Positions 23,001-35,000 of a DNA stretch of 64,000 nucleotides are shown here, piece after piece. This DNA comes from Gonatopus flavifemur. Its lineage: Eukaryota > Arthropoda > Insecta > Hymenoptera > Dryinidae. The notes beneath the pieces are model-generated. The model saw only the letters and a list, made by a program, of their open reading frames with translations. It did no database searches and was not told the origin of the DNA. Position numbers and translations under genes: made by a program. The stretch lies in the NCBI GenBank assembly GCA_018340375.1, contig JAFFJZ010000003.1, positions 22,692,001 through 22,756,000 on the forward strand, written 5' to 3'. The number at the start of each line of letters is the position of its first letter. The first letter of the stretch is position 1.

Positions 23001-26000
23001 GTTTTTGATTTATACCTCTTTTCATTTAGTGCTTCAATCTCATGCAAACATCACTGACTAGATACTAAATGAACCATTGATATGTAAATAAATCCAGAAT
23101 AATAAATCGTACACCGAGAAAAATTTGTAGCAGAGATCTCCATAATATTGGCAGTTTTGGGACACATGAGCGTTTACGAACATTTATAATTATTTGTGGT
23201 AATTTTTTTAAAACTTATAGTAATATATATCAGATGCAAAATTATTCCCACCGAAATGAGGTATGGATTGCCATAATTAAAGCAAAAGTGTAAATAAATG
23301 CTCATGTGTCCCAAAACTGCCATTATTATGGTAAATCGTGCTACACACTTCCCATATATTTTCCTCAGTGCAGGGGAAATATAATGAATATCAACGATTG
23401 TTAAACGACTTTTGAAAAGTTGATACTTTTTCTTATTTTTTTTCAAGTATTGATAATTTCCCATTCTTTTTCAAGTTAAATTCAACAAAAATGTGAACTG
23501 TTTTATCTTTATTACAAATTTTAAGAAATCTTCTCCAATATTGTATCAAACATCGCTATATTCTCGATCTGAATTTTCCTCCGTGTAACTTGTAAAGGTC
23601 CATTGTCATTGATAACATGGAAACCTTTCCGGGTGTGAAATTCCACGCTCTTTCGAAATCTCCAGTTTAAAATAGTGGTACCATTGAGAAAAACATGAGT
23701 CACCCAAAAGTGGACTGGCCACGTGAAGAATGTGGAACATTCCATATGGGCCGTTGTATTTTTAGATTTTGGGCCACTGGCTTTTTATATCTTGGACCGT
23801 TTCACTTTTATTTGTCAAGGGCCGGTTAGTATGTTTTTCAGACGAGCATTCCGGAATCAGTCTGCTTCTGACCTGACCTCGAAATGATTTCGAAGGTGCA
23901 GTTCAAGTTCAAAACCGAGATCCCGAGTGGAAAAGTAGAACTCGATACAAGAAGAAGAACTTTTCTTACAAGGGTGGTTCATTTACACGTCTGGAATCTT
24001 TTTCTGTTTTTTTTCTTGAGACCTTCATGTATTATATATACTTCACGAGATATTTTCGTCTTCGAAACAAAAGAAGAAACTCTTCTCGGAAGGTCTATTG
24101 ATTACATTTATTCATTTGATCATAAAATTTTCAACAATTATTTTTATATTATCATTCAATTCCCTTATTCGACATTATGTTCTGTGAACATCTTTTTTTC
24201 ATTATTTTAGGACCTCATATTTGAGGTTCATGATGTTATCTGAACCATCTTGCTTGAGTTGAACTGTGGACCACCCACTGTTACATCACTATGGGGTGCC
24301 CACAAAAGGGCAACTGGAGGGGATTCCCCATGGAGGTGTATAACTACTAACATACCCGGCCTAAAATTTCGCGCGTTTTAGTGTTCAAATTCGCATAGGC
24401 TTTTTTCGCCCATTTTGGATCCCAAGTAACCCACATTAGTTTTATTTGTATTGAATACAGTGAATCTGGATTTGAATGTGGTGACATTAGTATATATATT
24501 GTTTACCAAGGGGTGGGGGGAGGGGGGGTGGAAAGTCTCCACTTCTACCCGAGGTAAATGTACTATTTTTTCCTATAACTGCAATGAAAATGCAAACTGT
24601 TTGTACAATTGCATATGAAATATTCATATGTATATCTCAAAGCGAGAGAACAGTTGGTGTTTTCTTTCTACTTTGCACTGAAAACAAATTTTCTCCCAGT
24701 CAAACTTATTGTGGTTATTTGTCCTGTACCAAAGAAATATTTACCAGGATCAGCAGAATATTCTGTAAAACCAGAATAATTCATTCGAATCAAATAAATG
24801 ATCATAACCGGTTAATTTGATTCAAATGAATGATTTTGTTTACAAAGAATATTCTATTGATTCTAATAAATATTTATTTGGTAGAGGACAAATGAAGGAT
24901 AAATATATTTCGCTGCAAGAAAGTTTTTTCCAGTGTGCTCTGACACGATCGCTCGGAATTCAGCACTTTCCCCTCTGAAAATAGGTTAAAAAACATCAAC
25001 TTTGCGTGCAGGTGTAAAAAAAGAAAATATTTATTCCACATCAACATGGCTCATCACCCTCAAATAGAGTTCATTGACAGGTACGGAACGACATAATGAG
25101 GTTTATTAACTGTTGAAACACTTTATTCATTAGTGAATATGTGGAAAAAAATCTATCTTCCCACATCTGCGCGTAAAGCTGCTCTTTATCAACTGGTTTT
25201 TTTTTGGAGAGGGCGAAGTGATTAATTCCAGATCTCTAAACTGTTCCATAAGACCGTAAGCAGCGGGTCGAAATTTTTCCTTTCTGCGAAACGGCACGAA
25301 AATTGCTACTTTCGTTCCTATACAGATACGGAAATAAATAACATCTTCATTTCGAGGGAAGAGTGTGATTTTGACTCGTCTGAAATTGCGTACTTTCTCT
25401 CCTTGATGAAGAATATACTACTCCCACACCTGCTTGGAAAATGTCTATTTTCTGAACTATTTTGTACGAAAGGAAGTGATGGATTCCAGACGAATGTACC
25501 AGGGCGGGACGAAAATGCTTAGTTTCGTCTCGCTGCAGTGAAATAAACCTACTTTAGATGCCTACTGTTGCCGGCTCTTGAATATGCACGGAGAAAAACC
25601 ACACAATAAAAATTCCAACATTCTCTAGTGAATTAATACTATATGTCTAATGTCTTGATGAGTACTCCTCAAATGTGGAATAGAATACTACAACTGCGAT
25701 AATTTTAACTGCATTCTGTAAGAAATCCTCTGCGGCCGTCAGATAATTATGATTGGGGCTGGACTCAAGACTCTCGAGTACAACCAACAAAACTTAATTT
25801 TATCAGTTCTAATGCGAGATTCATTGGGATTCAATGTACAAATATTTGAAGAATGAAATGGGAGAATATTTTGAGATATTTTTTTGATTCTGAACATTCA
25901 GGTTTATTCAAAACTGCTGCGGTCTCGAAAAAGGTCTGGTTTTGAGTGGAGACAAATGGCTTTATGTCCTGGATGCAATCAATTTTATTCTCTCAGATAC

Positions 26001-29000
26001 TTGACTTGATGTAGAGAGAGTGACCGCAAAATCCGCCTGTTTTTTTGGGGCCGCGAGTTTCGGGTTAGATTGAGATCTGAAAAATACCTCATGTAGTTCA
26101 CGGAATCGATAGATTCTTGACAAAATGGATTATTTTCTATAAAAAAACCTATCGAGGTTTATTGATTTTTATAAAATCTTGATCAAAATCTGATACTACT
26201 TTACTTGTGAAACCAGTGTTATGCTCACCAGGAAATTGTATACCCTCGCAAATGATCAACATGAAGTATGTTTTAGAATGCATGCTAACCATGAAACCCG
26301 TGGTCCCAGAGAATAGGCAGAAAGATACGCATTTTTGCGGTCACTCCTTGTCTTCGAAGGTCATAAAATTGAATTGTGCTCACGAGTTTCGAGTCCACCT
26401 TCAATTGTGACGACATTTGACGGAATAATACTATCTTACTACATTATTTTTCTCCGTGCACGGAAAAAAATGAACTGTTAATTTTACCAGAATTCCGGTT
26501 ACTATATGGACAGCAAGGAATATCTGTGACTTTCACTGGAATTCTTGTTAAATTTACCGGGCCCCTTGTTAAATTTGCCGGAGACTTGATTCATTTAACT
26601 AGAATTCCGGTTAAAATGGCAGTAATTCTTGCTGTCCATATATTAACCGGAGTATTTTTTTCAGTGTGTGTAAATATCAAGTTTATAGCCAAAAGTATTA
26701 ACAAGTTGTTGGAAATTGTACATAGATGCAAAGCCCTTGTGAGCATAACCATCGGTTCAGTGCTGGCAGGCTTCACCCAAGCTTGTCTCCATATTGATCC
26801 ACACAGGGGCAGTGTTCACTTTCCATACAGATATAGGAAGAAGTAGTGTGTTCACCTCAGGAGAAAAGAACGATTAATATTCGTGTGATGCTTACCCTCG
26901 CCTTTGGTTCGAAAAAACAAACCTCACACCCGATGGAAATTGCTTATCACACTCTTGGTGAACAATGCACTGTTATTTCCACGTATCCAAGTATAAGTTT
27001 ATTAACTCACTAAATTTCTAAGAATGAAAATATTGCAAGTTCAACAAAAGTGACAATTCACTCCTAAACTGTGAATTTTAACTCCATAAGATTGAATGCA
27101 GTGAGAATTTTACCTTTATGAAAGGGCAGAATTCCACTTTTCAAGGCGAGTTAAGGTTCCACTTTTATGGAGTGAAAACTCACTCTTGTTGGACTTGCAA
27201 TATTTTCACTCTTCAAGAGTGAGTTTTTCACTACAAGAAATTTAGAGAAATATAAAAGTAATAGTAAGCGTACCTGAAAATTCAACAAAGCTGCGAATCA
27301 TTCGCTGAGGCAACTGAATTTTCAGTATTATAAATGAATAGCAAAATAATTTAGTTGGAGGAATCGACATTCTTCGCTGTGACAAGTGAAAAATCGCTGT
27401 CGTAGCCAAAAAGATTGCCGTAAACTATTTGCTACGGCAGCGATTTTCCAGCTGCGGCAGCAAGAAATCTCCGTATTTTATATAGGATAGCAAATAAATA
27501 TTGCTGGAGAAGTCAACAATTTTTGCTGGCATAGGTAAAAAAGTCACTGTCACATAGCTAACAAGATTGATGTTATAGCAAATGGATTGCTGTCCCAGCA
27601 AAAAATCCTCGACTCTAGTAAAAGGTACCCAGCAAAATCATATTTCGCTGTCACAGCGAATTTTTTTTTTGCGTGTAAAAGTTGATCCTCACACCTTTGA
27701 ATCCCTGTTTTTATTTTTTTCGCCACAATTCCTCATTGTGGGTATGAAATTTTCCACAGTTGATGGTCTTTGTGGTCATTTGTTTGGGAATCTATTGCAA
27801 GAATCTAGGTGACAATCCACACAGAAATCCAGAGCGATTCCCATGTTTTCCTGTAGGAAACTCGGATAGTTCCTCAGATGAATTCACAGGAGTTACAATT
27901 CAATTTTCAGGTTTTCTATAAGGATTTTGAATAGGTACCTGGATTCGCACCTATATTTTTGCAATAGAGAATCTGTATCACAATTATTTGCATACTATAC
28001 TCACCAAACCGCTCTTAATTCCATTCGATTTCAAAGAAGAAAACTGAAATTTATACACGGAAACAAATGATTCGCTATGTTAACTTAGAACTAGCTGTGG
28101 TCGCTACTTCGTGCATTTGATGTTTGTATAGTCACAAACATTGCTGTAACAGCTAAATTTGAGCTACTTATAGAAATCACTTTTGTTGCCACAGCTGAAG
28201 ATCATAGCCACCATAGCTAATCTTTAGGTATCCAAATATCACCAACATCATTTTTTTCCGTGTCTAAGCCTGGAAAATGATATTGATATATCATTATGTC
28301 GTATGTATAGCAATTGGCTACATGTTTACGATGAGATCCGGAAGAAACTGTCCACCGCGTTGTTCGGTACACAAGGAAAAATGGTTTGTTACTATAGCGC
28401 CTGCAAAGAAATTTGTCGTTCTCGCAAAAATATTCACTCCAGCAGCTAAAACGTTAGTTCTCTTAACAAATTCCTTTTATGGCAACCAAGAGATTCAGTC
28501 GTGTCAATCATCTTTTTGCTTCTTTACCAATCTTCTCTTTTGTAAACGCTATAGTAACAGATCAGTTTGTTATACCAGCAAAACTTTTTTCTCCGTGTAA
28601 CTATATATGTAATAAATTGTGTAAGAAAATTTTTCTAATCATATTTAATATTACGCTACGGAAGGATTAGGAAAGCACAGGATCTGCAACGACGTTTTAC
28701 TGTTTGTCTCGTGGTTCTGTCCAGTTACACACGTTTAGTCAATTCCGTATTGTTATGCGTATAAACATTAGCCAAAGAGAAGAAGTTAAAAAGTGTAACG
28801 AAGCGATAGTTGCAAAGATCTACCAACAAGCGATACAAAAAAAAATCATGAAGAAAGAAAATTTGTACAAGCACTGAGATAGCTATTTATGAATGGTTAC
28901 GACACGTCACGTTACTATTCTCTTTGACGTTTATCCAAAAAGGAAATATATCCTAACATTTCAACGTTTCTTAAATAAAATAAAAAAAAAACAGAAAAAA

Positions 29001-32000
29001 AATCACACAGAACGAGAGAGAACTTTTATCCTCTGGATGACGTTGACAAACGATTTCAAAGTAACGTCGAGTATCTGGACATGAACGCACACAAACACAT
29101 TCTGCAGTGCGGATAAATGGTAACGAGCGAGAGTATGAATTATAATAATAATAATAATAAACTCAACAACAATTTTTCTTTTTTGTTTTTGTTTCTATTT
29201 TTCATTTTTTCATCGAAAAAACAATCAAAATTATATCTGTATTTTGCAATCCAGATTGGACAACGTCTCTGTACACACTCTCTTATTTTTTTCTTTCTAA
29301 ATATATTATAAATATGTTTTATAAACTCAACGAATATATCTATATGTATCTAGAGAATACGTGTAATGCAGGATCTAAGACTTTGAGACCGTAATCACGT
29401 CGTCGATCAATCATATTATCGTTACACTTTTATCTTCGATATATCGCGAGATATATCGTAGATTGATTACACGATTCGTCAATCTAAAAATTCTTCTTCT
29501 CACTCTGACAATCAATAATCGTTTTTTTTTCTCTCGTCGTTGATTTGAATTTCGATTATGATAATTGATATAACGTAACGTTAATTAATGAATTAACGTG
29601 ACGTGACGTCACCAAACTGAAAGCATTTTAATACCATTCATTCCTTCTTTCTCTCACAATCAAACAACACACTCTCATTCCACCCCGAGTGAAAATTTGG
29701 AAAAAGTTCGAAAGAGAAAGGTTAATTCGAAAAATTCCATTCAAAATTCCAACTCGGGGAGTAGTGATTTTTTTTTTTTTTTAGGGACTTATGCGGTAGA
29801 GATATTTCTTTCCTCTCCGTTTAATAATAGTTATAATAATAATAGTAAAGTATTTACACTAAAGTCGGCGGAACATGCAAGAACACTATTTATATTTACA
29901 TCAATACAATTTCGCGATGTTGGAAAATTTGGAAACACGATTTTGAGGTGACGATGGTTACGAAGAAAAAAGGAATATCCTAACGAGACGCGACGAGAAC
30001 GTCTTTTGGAGGTATTGTCGTTAATAAATAATAATGAAATAAATAATTATCGATATTTATACGTAGATGCATTAAAAGCTAAAGGCATTTTCTCTTCTGC
30101 TTGGCAACATATTTTTTCTCGAATCGGCAGATTTTAATTATGAATTCTTTTTTCGGCGAGAAGAGTGGGGAAAGAAAAATGGTTCAAAAGTTTTTCATAT
30201 TTTTCTAAGTCATTCAGTACTTGACTCTTTGCGTTGAAAGGAGAATTTGTGTTCAAGAGTTCTGATAAATCAAACAGTGCCGGTCTGAAAAATATTACCG
30301 TCCGGCGCGAGAATTTCGTAGGCGCCTCCCAATTTTTGGCACCCAGCGCAGCCCCGCCGATGGCACTGACCTGGAATCCGCACTGGAATCAAAGATCTGG
30401 AGAGGGATTTCGGAAAAGTCGTTCAATTGAGCTTCTGCACGGAAAAAAATGTGTCATAAGATTTACTAATGCGTTCAGTAAAATACGGCACTATTAGAAT
30501 TTCTCGTAATATTTATAAGAGTTCTAGTAAAATCTACGATGGTCGCAGTTAAAATTACTGCCGCAGTAGTAGATTTGACTACAGTTCTAGTAAATATTAA
30601 CAGAAATTCTAATAGTGCCGTATTTTACCACCCTCGTTGGTGAATTCTATTAAACAGTTTTTTCCGTGTGATTTGAGCATCGGAATGTTCTTCTTTCGAA
30701 AATTAAGGCACAAGTACTGATTTATTTACTCTAAATTAATTGTCTCTGAAAGAATTAGTACCGTAGGTGTCTAGATTTTAAGATCGAGCTCTGTGAAATT
30801 GATTAAGTGTGATAGACTCTCTTGAAAATAACCACTTTCCACACGACCGTTTCGCTTGGAATACTTGGAACTCTCCCTCTTTGCACTCTCTCAGCCGAAT
30901 ATTTGAACCAAATCCTATTATAAATTTGCATATTTCGAAACGAACTCTCAATCAATTGTCAACGTTTTATTCCTGCTCAATTGTAACATATGCAAATGGG
31001 GAAATTTATAACTACAGCCTCAACTTTAGCCTGGAACATGATTTTGGAAAGGCCTTCGCTAATGCGATGCACAAAGATTTCTAGTTTTTGTACTGATCAG
31101 TTTTGTCACTGATCGTACCGTGTACTCTTTGCTGAAGTAGCGAATTATTTCCGCCGTTTCATTCAGTGGAAGTAATTGAATTTTTTTGACAGTAGTAGAT
31201 GAAAATTCACTGTCACGACCAATAAAATTGCTGTTATAACCAATTTTCTCTCCCCCTGTGTCTGTCCCAGGCAATTTAATGGAAAATCCTGGTGTCGTGA
31301 ATTTTGTATTTTTTGGAAATTTGTTCGATATTGAAATAAAATGATCGTCTCGAAATATACTACAGTGTCCTCACTTTTCAAGCTAATGAATCGCATGTTA
31401 CAGTATTTTAACAATAATGGTTTAACAATGTCCACCCCTGAGAAGTAACATTTCTATTCAAACTTCTACTAAAGATTTGCACTCTAAAATTTTACTATTG
31501 AACTTTGAAATAAGTTCTTCAGACATTGAAATCAATTTGATAGCAAAACAGCTGCCCTCCCATCATCCACGCAAAGTTTCCAACCGAATTGAAAGAGAAT
31601 CAATCACGATTCTGGATTTGGGGCTCAAATGATTTACAGTTGCTTTTGAAATCAACGGAATAGAAAATCGGAAACTTTTTGTCCCAAAGGAAGAATGAAG
31701 AATAAATACAATAAATATATAAATAAAATCTTCCGCTCGTACCGATTCACTCTCATCACTCGATATATACCTTAAATTACTCTCTTCCTCCTCCCACCCA
31801 TTCTTTTCTCTTTGATTCAAACTCTATTCGAAGAAATGATTGATTTTTGAGATTTTTTGTCACGCCGATGTGACGATTTATGATGGGAATGTTTCCTTCC
31901 GTTAGGATGTTTCTTGTTCTTGCCCTTCAACTCACGTGCGTTCCTTGCGATCGTATCACTGACGATGTCTCCAGCGTCGTCATCGTCGTCATCGTCGTCG

Positions 32001-35000
32001 TCTTCGTCGTCGTCATCGTCATCCTCGTCGTCGTCGTCGTCGTCGTCGTCATCATCATCTTCGACTCCGGCCGTTAGATCATCTACTACGTCGTCGTCGT
32101 CATCGTCATCGTCGTCGTCATCGTCGTCGTCGTCGCCGTCACTCGGCACGGCAGGAACCTGAGCTTGTTGAGCAACAGCCGACGGTTGAACGACTGCGTT
32201 CGCTTGGGATTCCGCGACGTCTAATTCTTGAATGTTGACGGCCGCTTGACCCTCAATCGCTTCATCCGCGGCTTCATCCGCATCCCCTTCGTCGTCTGCA
32301 ACGTCCCCGGCCGATGAATCGTCAAAATTGTTTTCTTCGTTTTCTACGAGCGACTCACTGTGTAAATTGGTGCCCTCTGCCACCTGCGATTCTTCTTGAA
32401 CTGCGATAGCGGCAGCCACTGGGGTCACCGGCGCTGCAGGTACTTGAGGTTTCTCCACGATTTGAGGTTTGGATTCATCTTCATCTTCGTCGTCGTCGTC
32501 ATCGTCGTCGTCTTCGACTGGAAAAAATATATCAGTGTTGAATTCATAAATGTCATCTGTGAGTTTCGCAAGCAAAGTTCGTTTGGAATATGCACGGAGA
32601 AAAATGCAAGTCGAGAATATATAGTAATCTTTGATAGAAAATCTGAGAATTTTTCTTTTTTTTTTGTAGAATTTTATTTGAAAAATAATGAAAAATTATC
32701 AACACTTTTACCAAAAAATAGAAAAAAATTTGAACTTTCCAAAAGTCGCGCATGAAATTTTACAAAGTGGATAACAACATTTCGAAATTTTATTACTCAT
32801 TTTGTAAAATTTCATAAGTGACTTATGGGAAGTTCAAATTTTTCCCTATTTTTTGTTGAAGTATTGATAATTTTTTATTGTCTCGCGAATAAAATTCAAC
32901 AAAAATGTCAACCGCTTTATCTTCATTACAGATTCGAGAAAAACTCTCAGATTTCAAGAAATATGCTGAGATTTCCTATCACAAATTACCACACGGAAGA
33001 AAGAAAATGAAGAAATTTACCATGTAGGATGACAATGCGTCGCTTTGAATTTTTAGATGGAAATTTTTACACAGAAAAAAGTGGTTCTTTGAATCTAAAA
33101 AATTGTTATTTGAATAGGTCCAAGTAGATATTCCTTTGACAGAAATAAATATTTTGTTCATGTGAAAGGATTTATCATTTGGTCTATGAAATAAATATTC
33201 ATTTGCACCTATTCAAATAACAATTCCTTAGATTCGAAGAAATACTTTGTTCTTTGTACAAAATATATTGTCAAATATTTCACATTATAAGATGAAAATA
33301 GATTGTTCTCTTATGACGTGAATCATTTGACAATATATTTTGTCAAAATTCCCATTTAAAGGTTCGAAGCGACGCGTTGTAAATTTCTCCATTTTCTTTT
33401 TTCCGGGTATGTTTTTGACTTGCATTTCTCTCCATGTGGAGGATATTATTTTCTTTAGATATGAGACCATTGATGGAGAATCAAGACAATATTTCTTCTG
33501 ATTTTACGCGTCTAAGAAGAAATCATAGAATTTTGCTGTGCCATTTGACGGAATTATACTTTATTTATCAAGAAATTTCTTTTGAAGAGGGGAAAATTTA
33601 ACACGCTGAGTGAATTTCATTCGAGAACTTATCATGAATTTCCTGTAATCGAGGAACAAGTGGGAATATGGAAAATTAGAGTGCATCTTGTTGAGGATTT
33701 CCCATGAGGAAAGTTTTCCTCTAAACTCACGCAACCTGAAATTCCCAATCAACCCAATGTCCATTCCCGAGTCGAAAAATTGTAATACCATTTGAAACCT
33801 GATTATCTTCGTGATACGCAACGATGCAGAGTTAAATCAAAACGAGAAAAGGTTAAATTCAGGTTCAATGAGAATTTTGAAAGCCACATCAGGTGGAGAA
33901 CAGGACAAGATCAGGGCGAAAAATAAAACCCAGCCTGATTCACTTTGTAATATACAACAAAACAGAGCTGAATTAGGTTTCATTCTTCGAGCCGGGTTGC
34001 CCAAGGCAATTTAAATTTCAGGACCTCTGGAGATCTTTCCGATATCATCCTTTCTACCTGGTCCTATCAACTCGTAGATCTCAGATAATTGTATTTTTTG
34101 TTTTTAATATAATTCATTCATCATTTCTTCACTTACTGGGAGTTCCCGGTCAATCTTAAAGCAAAATTCTTCCAGTACAAGATAAATAACTTAGTGATAT
34201 TCATACTTAGGGCTGCCAACCGTCCGGATTCCTTCAGATTCGTTCCAATTTGGCCGAAGAAAAAAAGTAGTAAAATTCACATCTTGTGAAGTCAATATTC
34301 GGACGATTTCCACAAATAGTTCGAGCTACCACAATTTTAGTTGATTTTACACCGGGGAATGTGAGATTTCCATCAGCTGTATTATATCTTACATTCGCTG
34401 TTGTAAAATCAATTTAAATTGTGGTACCTCGAACTATTTGTGAAATCCTCCAAATATTGACTTCACCAGATGTAAATTTTGCAACTTTTTTTTCTCAGTG
34501 TATAGAGTGCGTCATAAGATTAGAATTTTCAATTCTAACAGTGAAGATATTTCACTATATATCCGGATTTCAAGCCGAGATGAGTTTGTAGACGGCAGCC
34601 CTATTTAAACTATTTTGCGCATCTAAAAAACAATTCGGTTCAATTCTAAATACTCCTTCAAATGTACTGAATGATGTACAAAATACGTGCCAATTGACTC
34701 CTTCGGAATTTCAAAAATAAAATTCCCTGATATGGCGAGACATTTTGATACGCATAAAAGAAGAATTGGGTTCTAATAACCAGAGCACGTAGTTTACTGT
34801 GGCTTTGATCATTTTATATTTACTCTAGACTTGTTTTTATAGTCATCGTGATAACCGAGTTCAAAATCCCTTCCAACATATTTTAAAGTTTGAAGATGAA
34901 TGCGCGGAGATTCTATTTCATCTTCTAACAATGTCAAATAAATCCCTTAACTTGTATCCTATCGTCTCGGGACCTCTTTGGAGACAAAAAAAAAGAAAGA

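Larger units (their letters stand above)
13978..31935 (-). other. Third coding intron (about 18 kb), repeat-rich
   Basis: Joins donor 31936 to acceptor 13977. It contains the hAT element at 16857-17608 and MITEs at 21290, 22181, 23112, 24676, 26459, 28056 and 30438. GC-richer patches lie at 15480-15740, 17860-18120, 22380-22760 and 24230-24560, and there is a motif-rich patch at 29370-30060. I found no further exon whose phase fits, but a small one could be missed. The remainder is featureless AT-rich sequence and degenerate repeats, including AGCAAAT/GCTGT-type repeats at 27340-27680. Confidence 0.6.

Noticed and set aside
22664..23047. 127-codon minus-strand open frame
   Set aside because: The longest unspliced frame in the third intron after the Asp exon, but it has no recognisable motif and no acceptor and donor with a phase fitting the gene. 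Kept as unexplained GC-richer sequence only.
31914..32162. Ser-rich open frame on the plus strand (long Ser run)
   Set aside because: Antisense shadow of the Asp-coding exon: GAC/GAT read backwards gives Ser and Val/Ile codons. The minus-strand exon has splice sites and phase support.
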